Below, in pieces: positions 50,601 to 63,617 of a stretch of DNA of 64,000 nt. A program made the translations under genes and the position numbers. The DNA is from Buddleja alternifolia (lineage: Eukaryota; Streptophyta; Magnoliopsida; Lamiales; Scrophulariaceae). The stretch lies in contig CM033393.1 of assembly GCA_019426215.1 (NCBI GenBank), positions 23,438,591 through 23,502,590 of the forward strand. The letters are read 5' to 3'. Every line of letters starts with the position of its first letter. Positions within the stretch are counted from its first letter, which is position 1. The notes under the pieces were generated by a model that saw only the letters and a program-made list of their open reading frames with translations, was not told the origin of the DNA and made no database searches.

Positions 50601-50890
50601 AGAAACAATCGCTTGGGAATATGACTTCAAAGTCTTTATCACAAAATTGACTTATGCTTAATAAATTGTGCTTTAGACCTTCAACATAATAAACATCACT
50701 TATCGTGATGTTCCCCCTATGCACAGTACCTATACCTTTGGTTTTACCTTTGGAGTTGTCACTAAATACAACCTGAGGACCATTAGCGGTTTGATAGTTG
50801 ATCAGAAGATCCTTGGAACTGGTCATGTGCCTTGACGATCCACTATCGAAGTACCAAACAGATGTATCGGCTTTGGCTCTAGGTACCTGC
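47675..50890 (-). pseudogene. SIRE-2 pol, degenerate
   Basis: Protease site DSGSSRHMT near 50840; GAG-pre-integrase; integrase; RT and RNase H. A 373-codon frame (49230-48109) spans almost the whole RT with [20 protein letters not shown] and YVDDIIFGS. RNase H continues in another frame to the stop at 47675. The integrase reads LLHMHLFGP where SIRE-3 has LLHLDLF, so the first catalytic Asp is His. A TAA interrupts near 49878 and a short deletion lies near 50545. Best RT of the two older copies, but not functional overall. Confidence 0.87.
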
Positions 50891-51709
50891 AGTCAAAAAG
50901 GGAAGTTCTATTTCTATTTAAGTACCCATTGTTGCTTGGGTCCTTCAACATTAGTAGCATCGTTAGTTTGAATTAGAACTTTAGGAACCCATACTTGCCT
51001 AGTCTTCATTGTAAGAATGCTGGCCTTCTTGGGTTTCACATTGTGTTGTGTGTGCTTTTTGGGTGTATAATAAGATCCTCGATTATAATAGTAATCATAA
51101 TCATAGTTAATCATCATAGTATCGATAATATGATCTATACCGTTCTGGATATTGACACTGGTATTTCCTTGGCACTAGCTTAGGGTGCACTTTTGGTGTT
51201 GGACGCTTAGCGCTTGATTCACAGTGATTAGATTTGTCCTTAGCCTTTTGAGCGTTTGGATGAACCCATCTTTGTGAATTATTTGCCTTTGCCTTACCCT
51301 TGCCTGAGTCAGCTTTGGCTTTCTCATTCGGCCTCGTACCATTATCGCTTGGTTTAACATGTGTTTGACTTTGTGAGCCTTCTTTAACAAAGAAAACACC
51401 CTTTCCTTTGTTGTTTGCCGTAACATTAGATTTGTTTGGTTGTTTTCCGAACTTATTGCATCCTAAGCCGGTCTTTTCACCAAAAAATCTTGTTACCTCA
51501 GTCACATTGTCTAGCTTTCTTGATGCTTTAAACAATGATGAGCAATCAGCTCAGCTTCTCTCTTGACTATTATATCAAGATCACTTTTCAACTGGGTTAT
51601 TTCACTCTCAAGCGATTAGTTTTTCTCAATGCATTGTTGCTGAACTTGCAACTCTGCTTTGAGCATCACTTTATCACCTTTGAGCGATGAAATGATATCA
51701 AAGTGATTT
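50891..51709 (-). pseudogene. SIRE-2 gag, C-terminal half
   Basis: Coiled-coil end, Lys/Ser-rich stretch (NEKAKADSGKGKAKANN) and Tyr-rich patch (YRSYYRYYDD, YDYDYYYN) as in SIRE-1. A deletion of about 30 bp near 51540 removes part of the coiled coil. The zinc knuckle and capsid core are absent because the gene is cut at 51709. Confidence 0.8.
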
Positions 51710-52314
51710 TGTAATGCCCAATCATCTCTCACGCAGCCAACAATAAGCATGTCATATAGTTACCATTTATTATTGACTATAAATGGCATGATTGCACGAA
51801 CATGATTACATTTTAATTATATGATAACTGCATTTAAGGTGCCTTTTTTACTAACGTTTATCACTAGTTAAGCAGGCATGACGTCTAAGCAGGCACGACG
51901 TCTAGCATTTATCGTTAGTTAATAAAAAAAAGGAAAAGGACGACGTCTATGAGAACCCCGTGATGCCTCTTTCATTGGCCAATTATTATGAACCGGTTCT
52001 GAAAACGGACGCCTATCACTATCAGTCGAATACCACACTTCGAGGGTACCCAAAAGGAAAGGATAAAAAGGAAAAAGAAAAGTTTTAATTGAACTATGCA
52101 TTATTGGCTGTTGTATGTGATATGTGAAATGTTTTTTTTTTAAAAACGAGCTTCTTCTTACTGAGCCATTAGCTCATTAGGTTCTTATGATGCAGGTGAT
52201 GATTATGTTAATGTGTGAAGGTTGCCCAAGTCTCCAGAGCGGTCAGACAGAGCTATGTTCATATTCCTTGCTTCGAGCACTTTTGTACTCTGATGTTGAT
52301 TTGTATAACCGCTC
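51710..52314 (+). repeat. Gypsy-like LTR, left part
   Basis: Begins TGTAATGCCC exactly where SIRE-2 gag stops. It contains cttactgagccattagctca (about 52158), a phrase typical of chromovirus (Tekay/Del-like) LTRs. Interrupted at 52315 by SIRE-3. Thus SIRE-2 seems to be interrupted by this element, which in turn received SIRE-3. Family assignment is an inference. Confidence 0.55.
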
Positions 52315-54114
52315 TGTTGGTCCCAAGTGGTATACGAAAGGGTCTAGAAGGGGGGGGGGGTTGAATAGACCCTGAAGTCTTTTTCGACTTCTAAAAATTC
52401 GTATCACTTTGAAGTATTTGAACGCTCGGAAAGCTTTGAGCGCTGGGTGCGGCGCTTGAGAGATAATGACTTAAGCGCTAGTTTCAGGCGCTTGAGAAAA
52501 GTTAACTTAGACTTGGTGATTTCAACGCTTACCAAAGTAGGGCAGAGTTTAGTCACTAAATCAGGGTTAGCACAGCGGAAGTATTTTATAGCTTAGCGTT
52601 CGGTTTGTTAATCAAAAGTAGTCGCTTAGTTGTTTTAAAACTTTATCACAATGTATGCAATATGAATAGTAAAGCAGTAAAACAGTAAATGCTTAAAACG
52701 GTAAATGACACAAGATATTTGTAAGGTTCACTGGGTGATGTAATCCCAGCTACGTCCTTCTTCTCCTTTTATTAGGGAGGTTTTCCACTATGATGATTAT
52801 CGAAGAGTCACACAGAGACTTCTACAAAATAGAGGGAGATTGGATATGATCTCGGAACTCCTTGGTCACACAGATTTTAGCTCCACTAAAGACCTTCTGT
52901 CCCCTTGCTTCTTTCACTCAGAAATGGTGCAAGTTACGCTTGATCTCGGAGCTCTTTGGTCACACAGATTTCAGCTCCAATAGAGATCTTTTTCCACAAA
53001 AATATTGCTTGTAAGTCAACAAGCTTTCTCACTCAGATGAAAGGTGTTGATGGTTTTGGTCACGGGTTTGTTTGTTTTTGGAAAGTTCAAACAACTTGGA
53101 GATATCTCAATAGTAGTGTAGGTTCTTCTTAAAAAGAGGTTTGAGATATGGCTGACTGTCTAGGAATGTATTTGAGAAAGCTTAAAGGGTTTCGACTCTG
53201 CAATGTATAAGCTCTTTCTAAAGAAAAATTCAGCAACGTTTTAGACCCTTTTTTTTATTTTTAAGTCCAGATGTTTTTCTATATCTGTCTCTCTTGTCCC
53301 TTTTGCTGAAAAGGTTATTTATAGATTGTTATGAGATTTTGTCTGTTGGACACGGTTGGAATCTCGTTTCCCTAAACATTCCATAAGTTCTGACAATCCT
53401 AACTTTGGGTATATTTAATTGGTTAGGCATGGTCTTGGTTTCATAAATCTGACAGTCTCGGTCAAAGATATGGCTTGCCCATAAGTTGTAGTGCTTATAT
53501 TTTAATAGCACTTATCTGACTTTTGATGCATCTTGTCTTATTTCCGTTGATTCATGCATCTTTGATAACTTGGGTTTGAATCTTCAGGTTACGCTTGGAG
53601 AACTGGGCGCTTGAGCATTTGGAGTTTAGGCTTTTTGAAAGTGGCCTTCTTTGTTAATCAGACGCTTGAGAAAGGTCACAATCTTTGCCCGATTCTTTAG
53701 ACGCTTGTCCTTTCACTTTATCTTTGATAGACTCACTCAGAATTCTATCATTGACTTAGTGTTAAGTACTTGGTCTAAGGTCCATAACAAATCTTGAGCG
53801 CTGAGTTCGTAACCCGGGATAGTCTTTTAGCGTTTGACGGACGCTTGAGACTAATCTTTATCTTTACTGTTTCTTCAGATGCTTGATCTTCAACTTCATC
53901 ACTTGGTAGACTCACACAGAATTCTTCTAGTGATTTAGTATCACATTCTTAGTCTAAACACTATAAAGATAAAAATACAACCCTAGTATAAAAACAAGAG
54001 CTTTCAGGCGCTTACACATTTGTTCTACGAAAGCTTTTATACTTTACATTTCTTGGGGTCTAACATGGGATCCTAATTGTCATCATCAAAACATCTAACA
54101 TGAAATTCCTAACA
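52315..54114 (-). repeat. 3' LTR of SIRE-3
   Basis: 1800 bp, tgttggtccc to ttcctaaca. A G run of about ten lies near 52351. Exact GRCGCTTGAG occurs five times (near 52453, 52487, 53606, 53661, 53839). Confidence 0.95.
53315..53323 (-). promoter_or_regulatory. TATA box in SIRE-3 LTR
   Basis: TATAAATAA on the minus strand at the place matching the SIRE-1 TATA box. Confidence 0.55.
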
Positions 54115-54128
54115 ATTTCCCCCTTTTT
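54115..54128 (-). other. Polypurine tract of SIRE-3
   Basis: AAAAAGGGGGAAAT directly before the 3' LTR on the minus strand. Confidence 0.9.
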
Positions 54129-54308
54129 GATGATGGCAATACTTACTCTTTTATAGTTCAAGAGTTAGACGGCCAAAAAATAAAGGTTAGCAAGTTAGTT
54201 AAGGTTAGTTGAGCTTCAACGAGGTGTTTCAGCTGTAAAATGCATTTTATATATATCTTTCATAGTACAAGCATTTTACAACTGAAATGAAAGAATCATA
54301 AGTAAAAA

Positions 54309-57300
54309 TCAAGATCGTGATTTGATCTTGTATCTCTTAGTCATTTCAGCACAGATTGCTTCAGTTATCTGATCTTCTAGCGTCATCATCGCAGCATGAT
54401 CTTTACTGATTATATGTTTGTTTTCTTTTACTTGTCGTGCCTTGAAAGTAATGAGCTGCTTATCCCATTCCTCTGGACTGATGCCTATGTATCGTAGGCA
54501 AATTCTGAAGGTTTGGTCAAAGTCAGACATTTTTCGCTCTAAGGCTAAGACTGCTGGATCAGATGGTTCTGGAATTGACGCTCTGAGAAGAGGAATATCA
54601 AATTGTTCAAGCAGTGCTCTTGAAGGTAATGGAAGATTTGGATAGAGCACTCTTGGGGTTTCTTTTTTATTGGACGCTCCCACCGAGGTAGTTACCCAAG
54701 AAGGATAGGGATACCTTGGCTCTGTACTTAGTGTGAGGGAAGTATCAATATGTTGACGCTTGGATGGTGGAGGAGGATCTTGATCTTTAGATGTTGAAGA
54801 TTTCCTCTTTTCTCCCTTCTTTTCCCCCTTATTGCCAACATCAGTCTGTATGAAATGCTGAGTAAGAAGACTGACTTGAGTAGCAATCTGAGCGACAGAG
54901 GCTTCAAGAGTGGTCAGACACTGGTCGAAGTGTTCTTTCATGACCAGTAGTTGAGCGTGATTAGCGTCTATAAGAGAGGTCTCAAGAGCCGTGAAACGGT
55001 GGTTTAGATCATTTGTTAAAGCCACATGACAGGCCTGAGTAGCTGTAGATAGTTGCTGTATTTGAGTGAGGCATTCAGTCATGGACGCTTGAGCGTCGGG
55101 AACCGCAGTGCTAACTCGAGGCTTAAAACGGGATGTGTGTTTGAGAGATTCAATAGGTACTTGATAATTAGGATCAAATACTGTTCCTCGATGCTCTGGG
55201 GCACTGTTGGACTCGGTGAATGCAGTAGAGTCGGATTCAGTTGGACTTGGGAGATTAGGCGCTTGAGGGAATTCTGGTGAGCGCTCAGGAGCAGGTAACG
55301 TTTCAGCTGGTGCTGCAGTAGATGCTGACTCTATACGGCTAAACTCCGTAAACTGAAAGTCCAAGCTGGCAAACGGCTCATCTGCATATAGATAGGTAGC
55401 AGTCTGTAGAAGTTCATTCAAATGTAGAGTGGGGAGATAAGTACCTTGAATGAACGTGCTGATAGGACTATCCATGGCCCTGATGTACATTGGCCCGAGG
55501 ATATCCAGCACATGGGTGGGAAAGATTTTGGAAGGCGCTTGGCAGATGGAGAACAAGGCAGTTGGGCAATAGTGTTGTGAGAAGCCAATTAGCCTATCTG
55601 TTGGGAGAGTCTTCGGTTTTCGAGAGTCGGGAACGTAGAGCCTGTAATACTCTTCCAAGTATGGGTAGATGGCTGAAGCAAGCGCTTGAGTTCTTTCCAG
55701 CAGCGACAAAACAAAATTATAGTGACTTAAGACTTCTTGTCGGATAGACGGAAGAAGTGGATATCCTATGAAAGGATTGATCCGAGAGCCATTCCACTGT
55801 CGCAGATTTTCTGTGAAGATTTTGTCGAATAGGGAGACTGGAGCTATAATTGTCATCATGAGAGCAAAGTTGTCTTCACAGTGGCTAGGGGTGAAGTTCA
55901 GACAGGACAGGGGAGAAGAACCGCTGGTGGACGCTTGATCAGCAAAGCGTAGAGAAGAGTTAGCCAGTTTGTACAACGCTTGCCTTAAAAGGTGTTCAGG
56001 TTGGTGGCGGATCAGAGGCAGCTTCAGAGCTGGTCCAAGTCTATGTTGGCGCTGCTTTAGCATGTATCGTGCAAATTTGCTCTTTTTATCATGGATCTCT
56101 ATTCTGAACAGATGGGGAGCGCTAACCAATTCTTCAAATTTATACTTGTCACCCATATAAGCTTCAGCCCATTTTACCTCAGTCATGCAGTACTCAGTTC
56201 CTGCATTAAGTATAGCACGAAATCCTTGGTGATGAATATCACAGATGGACTCAAAACGATACCTGTCTGGTTGGTAGTTAGCGTTCCAGACGCAGTCAAA
56301 ATAGGCATCGGCTTCTAGTTGAATCATCTCGGTCAGTGAAGCTGGACGCTCACCGGCATGTACTCCTTTATTCTTCCACATGAGGAGAGGATTAGCTGAG
56401 CGCTTGTTTTCCATGCTATTTACCAGTGTTGGGGAGTGAGAATAGCCTTCTCTGTTTAGTAGCTTTTCCGTTGGGTTCACAAGCTTATCCTGACGCTCAT
56501 AGACTCTGATGTTGTAGTCTCTGAGAGCGAAACCAGTGGGTTTGCTTTATCAGCTGGGGTCAATGCTGGGTTAGATAGAGTGTTGCGTACAGCCAGATCA
56601 AATTTTATGAGCTTGCGATATCATTCTCAGCATTGATAAGACTTTCTTCATTATATCCTGTAGGTATGAAGGGTTCTGCGGGCGCTGGAGGGAAATAATT
56701 GACGGAGTGACCGATGGTCTTTAAGGGATCCAGCTTGAAGAAATGTCGATGAATCACAACGTCGTTAGCATCGCTCTGACCTTCTGAGCGTGCCTCTGTT
56801 GTACTTGGTAATGCAAGCAATGGTTGTTCCCCTGGGATGTCAGGTTCATCAGGCTCGAGATTTGTAGAGTCGATGGCAGCTTCATGGGCGATGGCCACAA
56901 TGTTGGCCATATCAACATCCAGATGGACATCAACTGGTGGTTCAAAGGATGATATCGGAATAGCAGCTATGGCTTGGTCGCTTGGTGTCGTGTGTGTAGT
57001 CTTAGAAGAAATGGCAGCAGTTGGACGCTTACGTCTCTTGAAGATACGTTTCACATTTACCCCTTCGGCTGGGGACGCTTGAGTCTGTGGAACTGCTGGT
57101 TCTCCAAAGTCGATATTTTTGAGGACCTTTTCCAGATCCTTCCGACTAATGAGGGGTATAGAGTCCTCGTCTTCTTCATCACTTTTGATAGGTTGAGCCT
57201 TGGGCTTTCGAGGAGCCCGTTTCTTTGTGACAGTGGGACGCTTCACATTACGTTTAGCCTTCTCCTGATCTGGGCGCTCAGCCTCCTCATTTGATGTTGC

Positions 57301-58080
57301 ACGTACAACTTGGCGCTCAGAGAGAGGTCTAGCAGCACCTCCAACTTTGGGTGGATTGAAGAGATTGTTGATGATTCTTGGCCCATAGAACTTATGCTTG
57401 GCCACGGTGACTCCTGCTGAAGAGGTGCACTTTGCTCGGAAAATTAGATCACTTAAAACTAGACCATAAGGTTTGTTTGAAGTGCGTAGATTGTCTCTGA
57501 ATCGGCTGAATATATAGGCGCTCCAGTTGATTTTTATCTTGAGCAAGATAGCAGTCATCATCTGGAACTGGGTTTGGCTGATTTTGTCAAAGGTTCCTAC
57601 TCTGCATTCAATGTTTTTACTGCAGAAATCAGCTAAGACTCGATACATGTTCACTATATCTTTCTTCTCAAAGTACGATTTGTATGGAACACCATCGTAG
57701 GCGCTAATTTGAGTCCAGACTTCTTGAATTTGTTCCTCAGTGATAGTGTCTAAAGGCGCTCCGTCGTTAGGTAGAGAGAAATTCTGGGCAATAGAGGCCG
57801 CAGAGAGAGTGAACGTCTTTGATTCCGTCTTGGTGGCAGGAAACAGACAGGTGATGGAAGTCTCATCGTCAGATAAACTAGCATTTCTCCAGAAAAATTC
57901 TAGTTCTTCAGGAAACATGTACGAGTTTTTGGTAAGAAATTTTTGAAGCCCAGCCTCTGCTACAGAGTCCATCATTTCCGTTAAATCAATTTGGGGGTTT
58001 TCATAGAGAAACTTCCAATCGATTATAAGGCCTTCAGTGACCTTAACAATAACTTCAGTGGTTCCAGCAATAGCTTTCTA
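54309..58080 (-). pseudogene. SIRE-3 extra 3' ORF (env-like), two long frames
   Basis: The best-preserved copy. The first frame (57975-56605, 456 codons from its first internal Met) holds the conserved N-terminal domain (GVPYKSYFEKKD, IECRVGTFDK), the basic KKRAPRKPKAQ and KRIFKRRKR stretches and an acidic linker. The second (56480-54309, 723 codons) holds the middle domain, a Pro/Ser-rich linker, a coiled coil (about 55100-54840), a Lys-rich stretch and the C-terminal FRICLRYIGISPEEWDK. A deletion of roughly 130 bp or more between them breaks the frame. The usual ATG is gone because the region joins directly onto pol. No signal peptide or membrane helix seen; basic stretches would fit nuclear or nucleic-acid contact. 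Confidence 0.8.
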
Positions 58081-61000
58081 GTTCACTTCTTAAAGTGAGA
58101 AAGCATTGTTCGTTGAGAGCTTTGGTGAAGATATCTGCCAATTGTTTTTCTGTACCAATGAATTGCATGGAGATATCCTTCTTTTGAACATGGTCACGCA
58201 GAAAATGATACCGTATGTCAATGTGTTTGGTTCTAGAGTGAAGAACTGGATTTTGTGTCATTGCCAAGGCACTTCGGTTGTCACAATGGATTGGGGTTGG
58301 ACCTAAGACTACGCCATAGTCTCAAAGTTGTTGCCTCATCCAGAGAATTTGTGCACAACAGCTTCCAGCGGCTACGTACTCAGCTTCAGCAGTAGAAGTC
58401 GCAATGGATTGTTGTTTCTTACTATGCCATGAAATTAGTCTATCACCTAGGAATTGACATGTACCACTAGTACTTTTTCTATCTATTTTGCATCCTGCAA
58501 AATCTGCATCTGAGTAACCGATTAGTTCAAAAGGAGAATCCCTGGGGTACCATAAGCCCACATGTTGTGTGCCTTTGAGGTACCTAAGGATTCTCTTGGT
58601 AGCAATTAAGTGTGATTCTTTAGGATCGGCTTGAAAGCGTGCACACATGCATACTGAGAATATAATATCAGGTGTACTAGCTGTTAGATAAAGAAGTGAT
58701 CCAATGATGCCTCTATAATTTGTAGCATCGACTTTCTTTCCACTTTCATCTTTATCTAGCTTAGTCGTTTGGCTCATTGGAAGATGATGCATTTTCCATA
58801 CCGAATTTCTTAATCATATCTCTAGTATATTTAGTTTGGTTTATAAATATACCATTAGGGAGTTGTTTAACTTGTAATCCTAAGAAAAAAGTTAACTCGC
58901 CCATCATGCTCATTTCAAATTGGTCTTGCATCATTTTTGAAAATTTCTCACATAAACGCTTGTTAGTAGATCCAAATATAATATCATCAACATAAATTTG
59001 AACTAAGAGAATATCTTCATTATGGGTAATCTTAAATAGCGTTGTATCAACGCTTCCTTTTGAAAAACCTTTACCAATAAGGAAAATAGAAAGAGTGTCA
59101 TACCATGCTCTTGGTGCTTGTTTAAGGCCATAGAGTGCCTTGTCCAATTTGTAGACCATACCTTTCCCATGGTTATTGATGAATCCTGGTGGTTGCTCCA
59201 CATATACTTCTTCTTGGAGCTTACCATTCAGAAATGCACTCTTTACGTCCATTTGATATACTGTAAGCTTGTTGAATGCTGCGAATGGTAGAAACATGCG
59301 GATTGCTTCAAGACGGGCAACTGGAGCGTATGTTTCATCAAAGTCGATGCCCTCTTCTTGACAGTATCCCTGAGCTACGAGTCTGGCTTTGTTTCTAATC
59401 ACAATCCCATTCTCATCCATTTTGTTTCTATAGACCCATCTAGTTCCAATGACCCCTTGGTGGGTTGGTCTTGGTACTAGCGTCCATACCTCATTTCTTT
59501 CAAATTGGTTTAGCTCTTCTTGCATGGCTTCTATCCAGCTTGGATCGCTTAGCGCTTCATCCACTTTCTTAGGTTCCATTTGAGATAGGAAGCTTGCGAA
59601 CATGGCCTCGTTTATTGTAGCGGCTCTAGTCTTTACAGGTGCTCCCATATCTCCAATAATTAATTATGGTGGATGGTCTCTGAGCCATTTTCTATCTGGT
59701 TGAGAAGGGTTTAGAGCTTGATCAGACACTTGACTACGTTGCACAGGCGCTTGACCAGCTCTTTGCGTAGGCGCTTCAGTGTTTATAGTTCTAACTTGCT
59801 CTTGATGATCACTTTCTTCATGGTCATCAGCATTTCTTTGGTTATTGACAGCCTCGTGAGTAAGTGTAGGATTAGGCACGATAATCTCATCCTCTTCATC
59901 AAGATCGCTATCATCACATAGATTGATTTGTGATGTTTGTTGAGAGAGTTCCTTAGTTCCTACATCATCAATATTAACCTTACTCGGTTCTTGGTTAGCA
60001 TCATCAAACACAATATGAATGGATTCCTCTACCTTTGATTTGATCTTATTTAGGATACGAAAGCTCTTTTCATTTTTGGCATAGCCTAGAAAGATTCCTT
60101 CATCTGCTTTAGGATCAAATGTCTTTAAGTTTTGGGATCCATTGTTATGAATGAAGCATTTTGAACCAAATACATGAAAATATGAAACATTTGGCTTACG
60201 TCCCTTCCATAGTTCATATGGAGTCTTTTCATGTTGCTTGTTGATCATACACCGATTCTGTGTGTAGCAAGCGTTATTGATAGCTTCGGCCCAAAACCTT
60301 TGAGGTAGCTTGGATTCGGCTAACATGGTACGGGCAGCTTCCTTGAGCGTTCTGTTTCGTCGCTCAGCAACTCCATTTTGTTGAGGGGTTCTAGGCGCTG
60401 AATACTCATGAAGTATCCCAAGGTCTTTGCAGTATTTCTCAACAATATGGTTAGTAAATTCAGTTCCTCTATCGCTTCTAATTCTGGTTACTTTTAGGTC
60501 TTTTGAATTTTGTAGTTGACGAATTAGTAATGTGAGCTTAGCGCTAGTTTCATCTTTAGACGCTAAAAATTCTACCCATGTATAACGTGAGAAATCATCA
60601 ACTATCACTAGTGAATACTTTTTACCGCTAATGCTCATGATTTGAATAGGAGCAAATAAATCTAAGTGTAATAATTCAAGTACTCGCGATGTAGATAGAT
60701 CAGATTTCTTCTTAAAGGATGATTTGACTTGCTTACCCATTTGACAAGCATCACATAAGCGATCTTTATTAAAGGAACCTTTAGGTAATCCCTCTACGAG
60801 ATTTAGAGATATTACTTGAGAGATTGCCTTGAAGTTGAGGTGATTCATTTTTCTGTGCCATAACCAACCCAATTCGTTTTTATTCTTAGCTACGAAACAT
60901 GTAGGGTTGTTATCTAATGTTGAATCCCAATCTACTAAGTATACATTGTTTGTTCTTTTTCCTTTTAACTTCGTAGATCTTGTCTTAACATCTATTATTT

Positions 61001-61276
61001 CGCAGAAGTCACTATAGAACTTAATTTCAAAACCTTTATCACAAAATTGACTTATGCTTAAGACCCTCAACATAATATATCATTTATCATGATGTTCCCC
61101 CTGCGCATGATACCTATACCTTTAGTTTTACCTTTGGAATTATCACCGAATATAACTTGAGGACCATTGGTTGCACGATAGTTGATCAAGAGATCCTTTG
61201 ATCCAGTCATGTGTCTCGACGACCCACTATCTATGTACCAAATTGAGGTATCGGTGTTGGCTCTAGGTACCTGCAT
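58055..61276 (-). pseudogene. SIRE-3 pol, several frames
   Basis: Protease IWYIDSGSSRHMTG (61276-61067), then a ~14-bp deletion between AAGCA repeats. The integrase frame (61073-59664, 469 codons) keeps LDLF, RSDRGTEF and NGVAERRNRTL, so its three acidic residues are present. An in-frame TAA follows near 59665. The RT frame (59648-58761) keeps [10 protein letters not shown] and [10 protein letters not shown] 10-bp deletion shifts the frame before RNase H (58792-58322), and another break follows at about 58320. The C-terminus ends ELESYCWNH and TGA (58055), running into 3' ORF sequence in a different frame. Confidence 0.88.
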
Positions 61277-61289
61277 TCAAAGGGCAGTT

Positions 61290-63496
61290 CTAGTTCTTCT
61301 TAGGTACCCATTTTGTTTTGAGTCCTTCTTTGTTAGTAACGTTAGTCTGAATTAGAATCTTCGGAACCCACATTTACCTTGTCTTCATTTTGGGAAGATT
61401 GGCCTTTTTGGGTTTCGGTTTGTGTTGTGTGTGCTCTTTAGGTGTATGGTAATATCCTTGATAATAGCAATAATCACAATCATAATCATGGTTATCATAG
61501 TGTCGATAATATGATCTAGATCTTTGCGGATATTGACATTGGTATTTCCTTGATATTGGCTTAGGATGCACTTTTGGTGCTAGACGCTTAGCGTTTGATT
61601 TACTTGTAGAAGGTTTTCCTTAGCCCTTCGAGCGCTTGGATATACTTTCTTTTGTAGATCATTTACTTTGGTCTTTCTTTTGACTGAGCCAGTGTTAGCT
61701 TTTTCATTTGGTCTAATACCAATATTCTGAATCTCATTCAGCGTTTGTCTGTTTGAGCTTTCTCCAACAAAGGTTACACCTTTTCCTCTGTTGGTTGATA
61801 TAACCACAGACGCTTTGGTTTTGTGACCAGATTTATCACAACCTAAACCGGTATTTTCACCAAATGCTCTGGTTACTTCAGTCACATTATCTAGCGTTCT
61901 AGAAGCTTTTGATAATGATGAGATAAGCTGCTCTGATTTAGCAAGTTTAGCGATCAATTCAGCTTCTCTCTTGACTATTATATCAATATCACCTTTTAAT
62001 TGAATAATTTCACTCTCAAGCGCTTGGTTCTTCTCAATGCACTGTTGCTGAATTTGCAACTCTGCTTTGAGCGTCACTTTGTCGCTTTTGAGCGCTGAGA
62101 TGATGTAAAGGTGATTTTGAAATATTTTTGCGGCTTCTTGACAATCATTATAATATTCTTTCACTTTGTCAAGTAATTCATCATAAGAAAGGGGATGACA
62201 TAATTCAGTGGTTACCTCAGATAGCGAATCGTCAGACTCTTCATCATCTCTTGCCATAAGACAAATGAATGCTGAGTCGCTTGAAGGCTCATCATCACTG
62301 CTTTCATCTGATGATTCCAAGTCCTCTTCAGGAGTGTAAAATGGTTCTGATTCTGCTAGCAATCCTTGTTGCCTTAGATTATTCCTGAATTGACTTCTGT
62401 GTGCTTGGTCTTGCTTTGTAGGTTTAGACACATTCGGATATGGGCAATTAACTTGGAAATGCCCTGGTTTCCTGCAATTATAACAAAGATTTGTTTTCAT
62501 CTTTTGTTCATTTGTTAATCTTGCAAATCGTGGTTTTGGAACCACTGGTGCTGAGAGGTCTTGCTGAGAAGACGCTTGATGTTGAATTGGCGCTGGAGAG
62601 GATGGTGTAGGATAGTGAGGCGTTTGATATTGTTGTAGATTTTGAACAGGCGCTTGATATGAATTTTGTCCTGGATGTTTAGGACTGCTTCCTTTCTTCT
62701 CATATTTCAGGAACTTTCTGAATCTGTTTAGAAGCGCTAGTTCTTCTTCCTCACTTATATCTGAAGCCTTTCCTTTACTACTGGATTTTCCTTTGATTGA
62801 TGCCATTAGCGCTCCAGATTCAATTACTGGACTGCTCACTGCATCGCTGGCCGTATTCAACTCAAACTCAAATGCCTTGAGTTCTGAAAAAGCATCTTCT
62901 GGAGTTAGACTGTCCAGATTGTTTGATTCTCTCATTGCAGTTGTTTTCATAAGGAATCTACTCGGGAGACTTCTGAAGATTTTGACAACCATTTCCCGAT
63001 TTTGTAGTTCCATGCCCAAAGATGTTAATTCTGTGACAAGAGCTGTAAATCTCATGTCTAATTGTTCTAGTGTCTCATTGGATAACATCTTGAAGCCGTT
63101 GAATTTTTCTTTGGCAATGATAATTTGTTTTCCTTGATTTGTGCTGAGCCACCACAAATAGTAGCCAACTTATCCCAAATTTCTTTAGTTGTATTGCATG
63201 ATTTGACTTTGTTGAATAAGTTGTCATTGTCACCAATGGCTGTGTATAATGCATTCTGACCGACATTGTCTAGATTGGCTCGTCGACGCTCATCGGTGGA
63301 CCATTCTTGTTTGGGCTTCTCCACATAACCGTCAGGTGGCTTCGGGCGCTCTGGTGATAACTTTGTATATTTTGATTGGCCCATCTGAAATGATATCACA
63401 CATTTCATCATCACATGAACACAAATAAGTAAACGCTTTGACCTTCCATGAATCATAATTTGACTCGGTCAACTTGGGAACTTTAGAGAATGCCAT
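61290..63496 (-). pseudogene. SIRE-3 gag with coiled coil, frameshifted
   Basis: Start chosen at 63496 (ATG GCA TTC TCT AAA), giving the motif ESNYDSWK. Frameshifts divide the N-terminal part; a 525-codon frame (63157-61580) covers the capsid core (YNEKFNGFKML-like region, FRSLPSRFL), acidic stretch, the intact zinc knuckle CYNCRKPGHFQVNC (about 62490-62450), a coiled coil (QALESEIIQLKGDIDIIVKR) and a Lys-rich region. The Tyr-rich tail follows in another frame (61571-61374). It shows the capsid core that SIRE-1 has lost. Confidence 0.85.
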
Positions 63497-63603
63497 GAAA
63501 AATTTAAAGTAATTTTAAAGTGACTATATAAATTTTTTTTTTTTAAAAAAATGGATCTGAACAAGCAGTTACGCTTGGAAACGCTTAGGTTTCAACTTCA
63601 ACC

Positions 63604-63615
63604 GCTCTGATACCA
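63604..63615 (-). other. SIRE-3 primer binding site (tRNA-iMet)
   Basis: Minus strand TGGTATCAGAGC, two bases from the 5' LTR. Confidence 0.93.
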
Positions 63616-63617
63616 CT

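Larger units (their letters stand above)
40879..51709 (-). mobile_element. SIRE-2: SIRE/Maximus-type Ty1/copia, interrupted in gag
   Basis: Minus-strand element: gag (second half), pol, spacer with promoter-like motifs, 3' ORF, PPT, 3' LTR. Very close in layout to SIRE-1. The gag stops at 51709, where a sequence beginning TGTAATGCCC takes over, so the first part of gag, the PBS and the 5' LTR are missing here and may lie beyond SIRE-3. Confidence 0.9.
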
